In this document: piece by piece, positions 44,201 through 57,947 of the stretch
How positions within the stretch are numbered: the stretch's first letter is position 1
Layout: every line of letters starts with the position of its first letter
Origin: Hofstenia miamia
Taxonomy: Eukaryota > Xenacoelomorpha > Acoela
NCBI GenBank assembly: GCA_004352715.1
Contig: SCFE01000005.1
Span: 4,259,954-4,323,953, forward strand
Length of the DNA stretch: 64,000 nucleotides
Direction of reading: 5' to 3'
Made by a program: the position numbers and the translations under genes
Notes under the pieces: model-generated
What the model saw: the letters and a program-made list of their open reading frames with translations, nothing else
Told to the model about the DNA's origin: nothing
Database searches by the model: none

Positions 44201-45630
44201 ATTATGATTTCGTTTTTTACAATAATAGTCATTGTATTTGACTGGAAATAAAATATTGCCTTGCTTATTGAGCAGGCTTCGCCTCATTCGCCCCAGGCTG
44301 ACATGACCCACAACCGATTGTGACAAAAATTTATGCTGCAAATCGCTGTGTTAAGGTTTTAGTGCTAAACTAAAAACTAATTTTTGTGGCCCGAGATTTA
44401 CCCCTAAATTATTTACAAGTCGGACACTAAATTTGAATTTTGTATAAAATTTAATTTTTTAACAAGTAAGATCCAGTGCTCTAAATGGCAATATAGATTG
44501 ACAAGAGGGGTGGGGGAATGCCCCCGTCAGGTTCTCAAAAATTATTTTGACTAGATAAATAAAAAAAAATGGTAAAAAAATGAAAAATTTATAATCTAAG
44601 GTGATGAAATGTATTTTTAGGGTCTCTTTTCTCAGTATTTTCAAAAAATTTTGCGGGGCTTTGCTCCGCTCTTGTTCATGACTAAGATGCCCCCGTCATA
44701 AAATCCTGCGTGCGCCCCTGGCTGGGACCCCTGCTGTGGTAATTGTTTTGTGCAATGTGTGTACAATATTGGCTTTCCTTTGCTTAGTTCATGCGCTCAT
44801 TTTCAAGACAAGCAATGAGCATGCCTGATTACAAGTTCTTTCTAAAAATACTCAGACATACGTTCGATGTAATAAAATTAAATACGTTTTTCACAGCAAG
44901 CCACTGCTAGACACCATTAAATATATTGAATAACGTATCAAGCAAGCTATAAATTCTGTCAATTAAAGTGTTTCTAGCTCTATTCATAAACGCAATGAGA
45001 CATTTCAATTTATAAATTTCATGATTGTTAAAATGATTTTAGAGTTCGATAGCAATTAAATAATTTAATTAGTCGACTTAATTAGGAATTTCTGGAATGC
45101 AACTGAAAGGTATTTGGTTACCCTAACTTTTTTCTCGGGTATTTTGAACAACCAAATTTACATTTTAGGTACTGAAATCAATAGACATGCTTTATATAAA
45201 TTTGACTAACAATAAAATATATTTGCAAACATTATAATATTAATAAAACTTTTTTGAAGTGTTTCTGCACATGTTACGATGAATAACTTATGTGGCAGAA
45301 TATTTCACTGAAACTGGGAGTAGGGCCATGCATTCCAGAATATTACTCATAGTTTTTGCCAATTTTGAACAAAAGAGAAGTTATGCGGAACTACGTAACC
45401 GGAAAATTTCATGAGACTAATATTAATAAAATTCTAGTTCTACAGAACTGTAATTTACTGGTCACTACACCATCGAGAGTGAAAAAAACTCGCAATGGAA
45501 TGTAAAAACAAGTCTCTTGAGCTTTCATTCAAGTTCTTTGCAATTTATTTGACAAAGTTATGATCTAATGAATGTTTCGGTGGTAGATGCTGACGAAAAT
45601 GGACTATATAGCACTGTAATCGTTCTATTC
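41300..45630. other. Non-coding AT-rich stretch downstream of the bHLH gene
   Basis: No gene recognised. Contains a short (TA)n at 41569-41586. Around 44640-44720 a hAT-type right end is seen in reverse complement as CAGGGGCGCACGCAGGAT, with a possible left end at 44476 (CAGTGCTCTAAATGG) but no matching target duplication. Regulatory elements may lie here, but none can be called. Confidence 0.5.
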
Positions 45631-45637
45631 CAATAAA

Positions 45638-47110
45638 TCGATATCAAATTCATCTCTACTTTCAGTGTTGCTGGCGTCGTCGAGTTCTTCAACAACCAGA
45701 ATTTGCTGTAGTAAGTCATCCAAATGCAAATTCGCCTTCCGAATGCATCCAGCAACATTCCAAAAATTCCAGGTCCACACGCTGGTTTACTATTTGAAAA
45801 CTAGTCTTTGTCGTATACTAATAACAAAATCTGCGTTTGATGTTCGCCCATGCGGATTCATTAGGCTGCAAGTCCGAGTGATGAGGCAGAGACTAAACAA
45901 CTGTCAGATCTGCTTCTTCTGCATGCTTACAACGATGGGCTTCACATGCTCTTGGATCCATTGTTTTACGTGTTCCCATAGGACAGTTTTTAACACACCT
46001 GGATTGCCAATAATGTTTTCATCAAGCAGAAATGTCCAAATCCTGTTTCTCTTACTAGAGCTTGGTAAGGGCTAGGGCTAGGTTTAGGGCGCTCTGCATG
46101 TCCATACTCCAAACTTCCAGCGCCTTTTCCATTTACTTAACTAAGTAATTCGTGTCAAACATGACCTGATAATCTACTACTTACTTATTTCGGCCTTCGA
46201 AAATGTCATAAGTTTCGAGTAGCGAATTGGTTTTGGAAATCGCTTTTTTCTTCTACTGAGGAACGTCCTCATCAATCATTGCAGTGATAAAACAAAATAA
46301 CCTTCTTCATTGGCTTGAGCTCCAGATCCTGCTTATCATTGATGCCTTCTTCTTTCCTCTTTTGTACCCAATTCTAGCAAGAAATGGTTGTACCGAACGC
46401 AACGTAGAATTGACAACTTCTTGCAATTCCGATGGACTATAATGAAGCCACATCCGTCAAGAAAGTCCATGACACCCTTGGCTACCGTTTGTTGTCGTCT
46501 ATGTCATCACCCTCTCACGAAAAACTGGACAAAATTGACAACCCTACATGCTCTAGAAACTCAAGTACTGTTCAGCCAAAAGTTTCCAACAGTATTTGCA
46601 ACTGATAACAGGATAACATTCAGATAAGCGCCAAGTACTTTTTCGCCCTAGAAGGCCAACAACTTTCCATAGATTTTGTATTTTGTATTCTTCATTCGGA
46701 AGACAAAACATTTTCTTTCTATCGAAGCGGATTTTCCCTTGAAACAGGAATATATTGAGTTTTTCATTCATCCTAACAACAGATGGACGATTTTTTCTCA
46801 CAAATTCCTTCAAGGCATTCACTTCTGCAGTCTTCATTGTCTTCCTGGATTTTCTGGGCGGTTACCGTAACTTATTCGTTTGTGCTTGAGTCACTACAGC
46901 GCCTTTTATGTACGCTTCTGGGAGGTTTTGAGCTTTGTATCTCGGCCAACATTTCAGATATGGAAAAAACAAGACGACCAAGAAAAAGGCCTTAAATTTT
47001 TCTATAGTTTGTCAAAACTACAGCGAGTTTTAGCCTATCAACATCACTTTCAAAAAGCCCAACCACCCTCAATGGTGTCGGATCAGCTAATGGCCATTGT
47101 GATGTGAGTT
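45638..47110 (-). pseudogene. DDE transposase pseudogene (IS630/Tc1-mariner superfamily type)
   Basis: On the minus strand, near 45875, LPHHSDLQPNESAWANIK matches the PPYHSDLQPIE-x-VW-x-x-K block carrying the third catalytic acid (Glu retained). An acidic C-terminal tail rich in Glu/Asp ends at a stop near 45638, as in many relatives. FLLDENIIGNPG (near 46010) lies upstream in another frame, where the second Asp block should be. An N-terminal open piece (46553-46837) and a stretch LQEVVNSTLRSVQPFL (near 46420) are in the right order but not diagnostic. Several frames are involved, so it is dead. No terminal inverted repeats found. Confidence 0.55.
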
Positions 47111-50100
47111 CTAATTCTCAGTTTCGGGAAATCATATTTAATAGAAAACGTGCAGTAAACTTGATACAATCAACTTCCTCGCAATATCCTCCAATGTAGT
47201 TGTTTGTTTTGGATCGGGTCGAGTCCTCGTTATTCACGTCATTTTAGCAAATGGTTATTATAAAAATGAATAAGCATTTACTTTCATCTTGTAAGTGTGA
47301 TATTAATCGCTGCAAATAAAAGAATGTCTCACAAATACTTTGTGGATTATAACTAAACTTCTTTTAATATATTTGAGTGACCAACAAAAAGAGTTCTATG
47401 ATCCGGATGAAGATTCGGGTGGAGTTTCGAATCCAATTTATAGCCACAAATAAAACTATGCTTCATGAAAATCAAGGACTAGAAATAATTTTAGAAAATT
47501 TAAAAATTCAATTTTTTACTTTTTAATCAATTTCTGTTCAAAATTGGGTAGTTATAGCTAGCAAAATAAATAAGTAATAAATGATTGAATAATTCATAAA
47601 TCATACACGTACATCATTCATTATGCTAATGAATCAGGACAATTAATTACCAGATATTCAGTGAATGGATTGATTTCGTTAAAATTTTTTCATAAGTTTA
47701 GATTGCATAAGCTTGCAATGAGTCCTCAAAAAAATTAATCCTAGGAAAAAAATTTTTCATGCATTAGGCCAAACTTCACAAATTTTACAAATATTTATCA
47801 CTTTAACAGCATTTTCATGCTGCTTCTAAAAAAAATTTTTAAATCTCATCAAAATCAAAATATTCAATTGAAATTTATTGCTTGCAAAATTTTTGTCATT
47901 GTTGAAAAAAATATGAAGGAACATTTTCTGCTATAGGCATTCTGTTTGATCATTAAACAATTGTGATTGTTGAATGTTTTTGGCGTATGTTTGATGAGCA
48001 TCAGCCTGACTGAATGCATTTTCGTGCACTCTGTGTAATGCACCAACGGTTGCTTTCACTGTAAGTGATTGAAAGTAAATCAATGGACCAAAGTAATATT
48101 GGAGGTTATATATTTAATGAATTGCGTAAAATTCTTTAAAAATACTACAAAAACTTTAAAGTTACTATAAAAAATCTCGCCAATATTTGATTAAAGTTTC
48201 TTAAATTATCCTTAAAGATTTAATAGAATTTCTTAATAGCGTAAGGACGCTCTTAGATAAAAATTCATAACATAATTATAAAATATACTTAATAATGGTG
48301 AAACTTGAACTAACTTTTAAGGAATGTATAAATTCAACAATCTTTATTCAAATATAAAAAAGTGGATTGTCCTGAAACTTTCCATAAATTCTTTCAACAC
48401 CACTACAAAAAATCTCAGTAGGATAAGCTGGGGTAATTTAGCTATAATGTGGTGCCATATTGGAAATGTAGCAAAGTAGGATAGTATTGCCAATTATACC
48501 ATTATTATTAATAAATCTTCATCAGTAACACTGAAAGAAAACTTGAGTTCTTTATTCTTCCAGTTGCAACCGGAAGAAGAGACATTGAGTAAAAACGTTG
48601 CGAACTCAAGGAACATTTTTAAGTAAAAGAATATTTTTCTTATGAAATGTACTCAAACTTTTTCGTTTTTGCATCTTTTTGAGAAACCATTTTGTTCATT
48701 GCTCTCAAATTGTATATATTAGTTTATTATAATTAATATGCATATGGGCATAATTTTGAAAAACACCATTGCTTTAAAATTTTACTTTATTGCCTAGACC
48801 ACTTAACTTGGACTTGGCTGAGGCTAAACTTGAAATTTCTGCTCATTTGTAGCTCTTCCCAATGCCAACTTGAATTCAGAAGAAACGTTGAATATTTTAC
48901 TACCGCTCATTGTTCCATTGATACAAATCTGAACTTCTACAAGTATTCATGATTCTGAAAGAAGGATTGTTTGTATTATATCTCCTATCAAATTACTCTT
49001 CAAATCGTTTTTTTACCTAAATAATGAATATATTTTCAAAAGTAATTATAAATTTAATACTAAGAGTAAATTTTCCAAAAATAATTTCCCCAAATGATGA
49101 TGTATAAATGGCCTCTAAGTAGCTGCAGATTTTCCATATACTGAAATTCCCACGAGTCTATGAATTCAATATTTTATTCGGTTGCAATTTTATACACTTT
49201 TATGCGTTTAAAAAACTTAGATATTTGACTTTTACAAAAATTTTTCAATTAATTGTTGAAGCATACTATAGAAGATTTAATGAATATTTTGCAAAGCATG
49301 AAGGTATATTATATTAAAACTCAATTTAGCTTGTTTAGCTCTAAGAGAATGAAGATTCGTGCTGAGAAATCTCTTTACATTTTGATGAAAACACTAATAT
49401 GCTGCCGAAAATTTAAAGCATTTAGGAAAAAACTTTGTTAGAGGCGCAAATGAAAGGTACTAAAGGCTATCATCTCTTATTAGAATCTTTAATAATTGAT
49501 ATTTATGATCTGACGATCAGACTCTGCTCCAGCTCAAATAATAGAATATTCAAATAAATAATGCGTGTGTTCAGCTCACTTTAGACACCTAATTCTATAC
49601 AACTCTACTAATTGATTAAAGCTAAGTAATACTTACATTTTTCGCAATACTTATTATTGTTTGTATAATACATAAATCAGTTGAGCTTAGATTCTTCTTC
49701 CATGCATATGATGAAAGTTGTAATTAACCAAGCTTTTGCAATTAATGTTATATAAATCAATGGAATAAGTAGAATTTTTACAAAAAATGAAAATCTTCAA
49801 ACTTTTGGCTAAAGTAATGGAAAAACTGTTAAAATCAACTCGTGAAGAATAATCGTGAATTTTGTCAGCAATAATTGTGCATCCTAAGGTAATGTACATT
49901 CTTAGGAATTGATAGTCCAACTCTTAACAGATTGGAGTCAGTTACAAGCATCCGCAGAAAATATTAAAAAATAGTAAGCAATTTCTGTGAAAATGGTTTA
50001 CAATAGGTCAATAAATTATATTGTTGTTGGTGAAGAAAACATAAAGCTTGTTGTTTATGATTTCTAAGTTTTCAATAAATGACACGGTATGTGCATTTTG

Positions 50101-50290
50101 AAAAAATATTTTGTGATCATAAAAAAAAAAGTGATCGTTTGAATGAATTTTTACGCTGATTTCAAAAATCAAGACCATTTTTATTGATGGTTTACCCGTC
50201 ATTTATATTTTCTACATTTTATAATTTTTCATTTATATGATATTTTTGTTTTTCATATCTTTCTGTCAGATTTTGAAAAAATTGGTAATC
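47111..50290. other. Non-coding AT-rich stretch
   Basis: No gene, RNA or repeat of known type recognised. Short open frames (47864-48046, 49253-49441, 49687-49920, 50008-50202) have no family features. Confidence 0.5.
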
Positions 50291-50292
50291 AA

Positions 50293-51770
50293 ATGGCTTC
50301 TCGCTTTTGCAAATACGAAAAAGACTCATTTTGTTACATATGTGACAGTTTTATTAGAAAGCATCACTTTTATCATCAAACGAGAAACTTATCAATGTGT
50401 ATGAGACCTACTTTAATCTCAATTTGTTACAAGACATTGATAAGAAATGGGCGCCCAGCTACGCCTGTCAGAGTTGGTTTGCTAAACGGTTGTTGCACAA
50501 AAATGGCTTTTGGAATACCACGTGTATGGCGAGAACAAACAAACCATTTGACAGATTGCTATTTTTATATGGCTAATGTTGGTTCAGGAAAATCGAAAAG
50601 CTGTTATCCTGATATTTGTTCAAGTCGCGCCCCTGTGCAGCACAATAAATTAATTCCTATTCTGAAGAATCCTCATCTTGTTTTAAGCGATAAGAAAGAT
50701 TCTGAAGATGAATAATGCCAATCTTTCTCACTTGTTAACCAAACTCAATTTGACTCCTATGTGAAAAAGGTTGAGACTGGGCATAAATGGAACTGAAGAA
50801 TTCAGAAGAATTCTGCAAGAAATGGAAGTTTTGAGTTCTGAAATTATCTGCCGTGGAATACGAAATCGAAGTAAGGGCTTGGACGTTTATTTTAAGGAAG
50901 ATGATAAATATTGTTTTTGCACTGATGTTCCCTCACTCATTACCAGAATTGGCAGAGAATATAATACAGCCGAATACGTTCTTTTTCTTGATGGTTGTAT
51001 CTCTGACTTAAAAGTTGCTTTGATTAAATCGGAGGGATAATTGCCTCCAATTCCAATTGCAGTGATGACAGATGGTAAAGAATGCTATTCTACAATATTA
51101 TCTATGCTTTCAGACATGAAATTTGTAAATAAAGTTGGAAAGTATGTGCTGATTTCAGAATGCTGCAAATATTGTGTGGATAAACATTTCAGGAAATCTT
51201 CGGCATCCATGTATTTGCTGCCATTTCCCTGCATGCTCAGAGCAAAAAATGACGCGTCTTTGAAATTGGCAAATTTAATGTTTTGAACGAACCAATTATA
51301 TAAGAAGATGACGTAGTATTACCAACGCTACATATAAAATTAGGCCTATTTAAACAATTTCCTAAAATATCCGAGATGAAAATAAAAGCTGGTATATTTA
51401 CTGGTCCACAAGTAGATAAACTTTTTAAAAATCAAAATTTTGCCAATTCTTTGAATGTTAATGAAAAGAACTGTCTTGATTTTATTTGCATGTCTTCGCA
51501 AATGTTCTTGTACCTTCTGAATTATCGATTATATAGAGAAGGGAATCGGTTTCTTCAATGATAGAATATTACAAAGTGCTAGAAATTAACTACTCCCCAA
51601 AGATGCACTATATTGATATCCATCTTCCAGAATTGTTGCAACATCAATGTACCATAAGTGAACAATATGGTCAGAAAATGCACAATCAGTTTAAAGAATT
51701 TCAAATTCGATACGCTGGTAAATCGATTAAAAGTATGATCACTGATTATATTTGGATGACGATCATGTAG
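50293..51770 (+). pseudogene. Invertebrate multicopy transposase-like gene, frameshifted
   Basis: Five consecutive open pieces in the same order as one protein family: 50293-50715, 50771-51040, 51041-51286, 51376-51561 and 51558-51770. The start is CKYEKDSFCYICDSF, a Cys-pair head. Then come GIPRVWRE and NHLTDCYFYM, YCFCTDVPSL, LFLDGCISDLKVALI, KIKAGIFTGPQ, and finally ISEQYGQKMHNQF. From memory these blocks occur in large families of uncharacterised invertebrate proteins that look transposon-derived. FLD, MTDG and SEQ/E may be the D-D-E catalytic acids; that is inference. The five pieces cover nearly the full length, so few breaks occurred: a young pseudogene. No terminal repeats or target duplication seen. 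Confidence 0.6.
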
Positions 51771-52028
51771 TGTAACTAGAAATCTGTAAATATTTTTAAT
51801 AATTTCGTTCAATGTGTTTCGTATTGTATTTAGCAGAATTAGGATTACCGTACATATAAGCAATATTTACATTTTTCAATTGAGTTTTATCTAATATGCT
51901 GCCAATTAAATGTATCCTACCGTCGATACTTAAACAAAACAAAATATACTTTTTTAGAAAATAATAAAAACAAGAGTATTTATGTGCAATGGAGACGTAT
52001 ATAAATCTATCTATCTATCTATCTATCT

Positions 52029-52070
<42 letters not shown>

Positions 52071-55000
52071 GAAAAATGAATTAAAAATGTATTTTTGAAA
52101 ATAATGTGAAATATATTTATTAATATATAATAAATATTACATAAAATCCAATCTTTGGCACCCCTAAAAATTAAAAAACTTAATACAAAAATAATTATCC
52201 AATTTTGGGGGGCAAATAATGATCAAATTCGGTTTATTTTCAAAAATCAAGTTAGAAAAGTATAAATTCGTTTTGATTACAAAAATGTGCACATACAGTG
52301 AATAATTTAAAGAATGATTAGGAACTGTTGCTTCATCTATGTTAAAGTAGAGAACGCTGAGTGAAATGTTTGTTGCAGCTTCAGAATAAATTCAATGTCC
52401 CAACTGTTTCATTCCAAAATTTGAAACTTCGCTTCTGACTAGAATGTAAGAATATCCGTTTTATAACTTGTAAAGTATGTATATGTACCTCCTAATGTCA
52501 AATCATGGCATGAATCAGTAACCTCTACATTTTGCTCTAAGATTATTGGTTACTGTTAAGTTAAATTTATTAATGTTAATATGAATTCTATAGAAATAAT
52601 TAGCATAATGAAAATTAATGATGTTTCTATGAACTTCAAGTTATCAGAATTATTTCCAAAATTAATGACTTTTTAAATCAAGATATGTAATAACCATAGA
52701 ATGTAATTTTTCTACAAAAAAGGAACACCTCCCTGCTCTTGCTTCATTTGCCTGAGAGTGTCTTGGATACTTTTTTGTTATTATATGATAGTTGGTGAAG
52801 CCAATATTCTGAAACTGCATTCAGTTAAGGATCAAATCAAGGTCTTTCTCCAGGGAATTTGTCATAATAAATTTGTAGTCTTTCTAATTTTGATCATAAA
52901 ACACTGACGGAAAAGTTTTATCGATATGCTTTCAAATGCGCAATAATTGCATTCTGATTCTGAGACAAACGCTAAATGGAGAATCTGAAGCTTTACAGAA
53001 AATGGTTGTGGAAACTAATCCTAAAATTTAAAAGTTTAGAGGCAAAAATGAGAATCCTATTTTAAAGTTATATGAAGGGAATATCAAAACGTTTATCAGT
53101 ATATAAAAGTTATTGAGGAAATCTATCAACAACCATTCTATCTGAATACATAAAAATCAAAATGAACTTTTCAAATTGAAATTTCTAAGCCCTCTTAAAA
53201 CAAGGTGAATATTTATTTTTGCCACGTTAATAAATATTGTAGTGGAATATTGCTACTGCTCTAAGAAAATTAACAAGTAATTTTTTATATTTTCAATTTT
53301 ATATTATTTTATGAGATTTTCCAAATATAAGTAAGATGAAAATTACTACATGGGTTCACTTCAAAGACGGCATTAGTGTGCAGTTTTGCAAGACTTTTAA
53401 ATTATCACATAAAAAATTATTTTTCACTTCTTGCAACTAAAAAAATTTCAGCTGAAAGCATTCAAATAGATTTCTTTGTAAAAAAATTTTAAAATTTCAA
53501 ACGGTCGTGGGGTATGCACACCTCATTGGCTACATCTCACAAGAACAGCACTAAAAAATTGTCACTTACAAAATGTCTTTGGCACCTAATGCTGAATAAT
53601 GATACGAATTCTGCGTACGCCACTGGCATAAGTTCCAATAATTGATACGTCAATTGAAACAATTGTAATAAATATTGCATAATTAAAATTTTACTGATAT
53701 TAATTTATTGTCAAAAATAATATTAGCGCCAACCCGACTGTCTGCAAAATTTTACCTCCGGTTGTATATTCAAATCAAGAAAAGTAACGAGTTATAGGAA
53801 TCTAATGAATTAAGCTTTCATTTAAAATATTCCGAAATTGTCAGTATCTGGTTTGGGGCTACAAATCAGTACTTAAAATGGCGCCAGAAATGATATAAAT
53901 ATTGCAATTGATTTGTTCCTTTATTAAAAATTATATTCTATCAAAATAATCTTGGAATTCAATAGTACGGTTTTGGTTTCCATAAAACTTACGATAATGT
54001 AAAAAATGGATTATTAAAATCCCTAATATTTAAAATTCTCTGTTCATCAACACTGAGAATGTCTCGAAACGCAACTATGTGTTTTCAAATTTTTTCTTCC
54101 AAAGTTTTCGCCGGATCGCGCAACGGTTTTTCTCAACCACTTCTGTTTCGTAGATTGCAAATATTGGGAACACAGCAACCGTACGCAGATATTTTAGAAT
54201 AAATAAACGTATATCACAATATTTTCTCAATTTATTTTGTCACTAATTTTATGTAAACATGTTAAGTTAAATACTACAAATTTTAAAAGGAATTAACATT
54301 AATAGAAATAGCTTAAACAACTTTGAATATTTCTTTAGTTCTAAACGCTTCTTTGCAGTGAGTTTTGCAAAAATGGATATTAACACTTTGTATATTCATT
54401 GTATACTTTTTGAAATATTCGTTCTCACAAGTTTGATAATTCAGTTCTAAATAAGACAAAAACATGCTAGCGACCCAAAACACTTTTCGAGGTTAAAAAT
54501 GAAAATATTTTTGTCTGAATTTTTTTTACTATAAATTATAATTTCTAAGTGGAAATAAATTGCATAGATATGCATGCACATCACTGTTTCTTAAATTTCA
54601 AAAAATTCTGATTCAAAATGTGGTTTGCACCTCTCATGTCATCCAAATGTTGTTAATAGGTATTAGATTAAATCCTATAATTCAGAGCAAAATATTTTTA
54701 ATATAATTTTAATAATATATATTATTGTATACAAATGAATGCCCAAATATTGTTAGAGTTACCATTTAAAAAATTTTCAAAATTTTTGAGGGTATGTTCA
54801 AAAACCTAATAAACCAAGTCAAGCCAACAGTCCCCGAAAAGTTGTGTGAAGTTCTTCAGAGTATTTACAATGAAAATTTTTCTGTTTTCTCAATAAAAAT
54901 GTTCAGCTAGTCCTGGTATAGAGATATGATGTTGCAACCACTTATAGCCTTAATGTATAAATGAAATAACAAAGAACCCTAAAAAGTGCACCCAAACTCT

Positions 55001-55494
55001 TACCTATAATTTTCATAGTCCCTGAAATACCAGAACATGTGTAACTAAAAAGAATCAAATGTTGAACTTTAATTCAAAAATATTTGTTCGCTTTCATTTC
55101 TAAAGCATTTTGTTTGTATTATTTACATACGTCATTTCTCCTCACAATACATGATTTCAAATAACTTTATGTAAAACATATGGAAAGTGATTGACACAAG
55201 TCTTGAAAAAATTTTATTCAAGGAGTTGCTTATTTGAATATTACTTGTAGATATTAATTTAGTTATTAGTCAAGTTTTTTTATTCAAAGTTAATACGAAA
55301 ATTGTTTGGTTTCTAAATACTTTATAACATGACGCATATTAAAGTGTTTGTCAGTTCATAAATAATTTGATGGCATAGCTAGTACATTTCTATTTGCATT
55401 AAATACTTCATGTTATAATGTAGAGCAAACATTTACTCACACGCTATGTGTTAGTACTAGATCACATACTGACAGGTCGGGACTCAGTGGAGCA
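51771..55494. other. Non-coding AT-rich stretch
   Basis: Contains a compound microsatellite (52005-52067) and a hAT-type right end at about 53607-53625 (reverse complement CAGTGGCGTACGCAGAATTC) whose left partner I cannot find. No gene recognised. Confidence 0.5.
52005..52067. repeat. Compound microsatellite (ATCT)n(AT)n
   Basis: About seven ATCT units, one CG-containing break, then about 18 AT units. Confidence 0.95.
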
Positions 55495-55532
55495 ATGCCA
55501 GATGACGAGAAAACGTTACTTCTAAGCAAAAG
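55495..55532 (+). CDS. Candidate first coding exon, gene unknown (copy 1)
   Basis: ATG followed by 12 codons (MPDDEKTLLLSK) and two bases, then donor AG|GTACAC. It has the same length class, phase (2) and Asp/acidic-then-LL-x-K pattern as the exon at 60922. A possible second exon follows acceptor CTGCAG at about 56003 and stays open in the required phase for over 100 bases; donor unclear. Such short cytoplasmic leaders with a dileucine are common at the N-terminus of multi-pass membrane proteins, but no transmembrane exon is seen here. Confidence 0.3.
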
Positions 55533-56173
55533 GTACACTTAACCAACTGATAGTAATATAAACAATTTCTTAAAATTTCCGCGAATTTCTCCTTTCAAAT
55601 GCTTACATGTACATGTATTCATACAAACGTAGATACTATGGTTACATAGTTGTCTGAATACTGAATAAGTGATTAACGTTATACATGACAAATAGACAAT
55701 GGAAGAACAGTCATGTTTAATTGAAATCTACCATTAAAGCCATGACCTCCTAATGTGAATATTTATTTTAAGTTCCAAAATTTTAATGATAATGGCCTTT
55801 CCATTATTACAGAAATTGAGTGAATGGATGAAACCGTGGTGTGGACTAGAGCAGGGCATGTATGTACAATAAATTTGACAAAGCACAAGAACTTTTAACA
55901 AATGATAAAAGAAAATGTTATCACTAACTACTATAATTGATAAGTTTGTTGTTGCATCAATTCGCTTTTAATACACAAGTTTTTGTTAACAAACTTACCA
56001 TAACTGCAGTAATGTTTGTGGGCTAACCTATGGAATCGAGGTGACATGGGTGGGTCTGATGAGACGTGGACGGGCGCTGGCGTGGTCGTGCTTGACAAGT
56101 CCTCGGTCTGGCAACCATATTAAGTTTATCATAATTCAATTAGATTTTGCCGTAATAATGAATTTACTTTTAG

Positions 56174-56203
56174 CAAGGACATACTAAATATAGTATGTCC
56201 TTG
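56174..56203. other. Perfect 13-bp hairpin
   Basis: CAAGGACATACTA and its exact reverse complement are separated by AATA. A weaker ACCCTTC/GAAGGGT hairpin with a T-loop follows near 56265-56285. Function unknown; could be a folded RNA, a cruciform or a relic of a palindromic insertion. Confidence 0.7.
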
Positions 56204-57111
56204 ACTTTTAACTATTAATGAATAAAATGTTTTCACTTTCCTTTATAATGTTCGACTTTGAATGACCCTTCTTTTTTTGAAGGGTATTTGCTTTCATTGT
56301 ATTTTTTAAGTATTACTACTAACTAAAATGTTATGCAGATCTACATAAATTTATACGGGCGTCGGACGCATAAACACACAACAAACTAGCTGAAAGGCCA
56401 CCCCAGTCCAGCGCTAACTAACGTGCTCTATTCCCCCATTTTATGATTGTCAAAATTTTCATTATTTTATGCTAAAGTTGGGTATGTTAGAAGCTTATAG
56501 TGAAATCTATACTCTAAAGTTGAAAAACTTAAAATGTAAATATTGATTTTCAACACATTGTTATATTACATTCAATGCATTTGAATTAATTAGTGTGCAC
56601 TATTGCGAAAAAGTAATGACATTTTCAAAATTACCCACATTTTTCCAATAACATGACTCACACCCAGCCCGGAAAACGTCAATTTCTGATTTAGCTGAAG
56701 TTAATGTAGGATTGGAAATTTCTCTCATTTTTCTTTAATAAAAAGTTATGATTATTTTTTTATTTCACACCCTAAATTATGAACGATTTTAGAAACTTAT
56801 CTTCAAAACATATTTACATCTTTATATTGAAGGGAAGCATTTGTATGTCGGCGAAGCATTCTTGAGTGTGTTGTGTTGGAATTTGAAATGTGTTGTGTAC
56901 ACAAAACATGTTGTGTGGGACATAAAAAGCCAGCGTCACAAAAATTATTATTTTTCCTTTGATGGAAGGCATCTGGTAATTATAGTTTTTTATTTCAATT
57001 TATTAACAAATTTGTAAAGGCACTATTATTTCTATAACAAAAAATAACCTTTGATAGAACAGTGAATCTCACAATATTATCTTTTTAAAAATGTTATCTC
57101 CATTGAAGCTT

Positions 57112-57121
57112 TATATATATT

Positions 57122-57152
<31 letters not shown>
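57112..57152. repeat. (TA)n microsatellite, interrupted
   Basis: TA units with a TCC break near 57121. Confidence 0.9.
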
Positions 57153-57157
<5 letters not shown>

Positions 57158-57469
57158 GTTTACATGTACATAACAATAAATGTGATCGGAAGCTTTATGA
57201 AACAGATTGACGCGATGAAGGGGCGACCCGTCATTAAATCCCAGATTTGGCGACCCGGTGACCTGGTTGCCACGAACGCTGGTACACAACCTAAAGTTTG
57301 CAAAGTAAATAATATTTCATCAAGGCCTTAAATTTGATAAGGTATCGTATTGTATATTTAATTTCAAGTCCATTATAGTTTTAAACTGCGTAATACAGTT
57401 GCAGCACACTTTCGAAGTGGATCAAAGGCGCCTAAGATTTTGGAAAATTGAATCTCATTATGATTATTT

Positions 57470-57745
57470 CCTTTCTTCTCACAGCTTAATGCTTGAGGAA
57501 CTCACCAGTTCCCAGGGAGTCTGAGAGTGTTCCTCAGAACTCTAGCTGTTCCTGACAATGCTGCCTTCTGTGCTACTGCTCCTCCCCACTTTGGTACCCC
57601 AACTCTTCCAATTATCTCTTATGATTCTTACTGCTCCTAGTGCTCCTACAACTACTGGGACTACTTCAACTTTCTTTAACTTCCACAGCCTTTCTATTTC
57701 CTCTGCCAACTCCCTGTGCCTGTCTATCTTCTCTTTCTCCTTGTC
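57470..57745 (-). mobile_element. LINE 3'-end fragment, second copy
   Basis: Nearly identical to 58186-58440 over about 240 bases, with scattered substitutions, and cut at about 57745 on its 5' side. It encodes the last part of the LINE ORF (VVPVVVGALGAV-like) in a broken frame. Either a second insertion or an alternative haplotype placed beside its partner. Confidence 0.6.
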
Positions 57746-57947
57746 TAACCTTCAAATCAAAGGTTATCTAAGAAAAGAATCAACCAGACCTTTTTATATA
57801 CATCAAAATAGTTCCATCAATTTATATGGATCATTGAAACAAGTAAAAACATCATTAGAAGATTTCTTCCAACAACAGTTTTTAAACAACTTTAACTATT
57901 CAGTTAAAAACAAATGTAAGAAATATTCAATATGTTTATGTCGTTTC

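Noticed and set aside
46064-46092. GGGCTAGGGCTAGGTTTAGGG, telomere-like
   Set aside because: Only one or two imperfect units inside a transposase relic; not an array.
48560-48600. Short inverted repeat CTTCC...GGAAG around 48,560
   Set aside because: Imperfect and short; no element boundary or target duplication around it.
57077-57289. 70-codon minus-strand frame with repeated Ile-Tyr
   Set aside because: The repeat is a translated TA microsatellite, and the rest shows no family motif.
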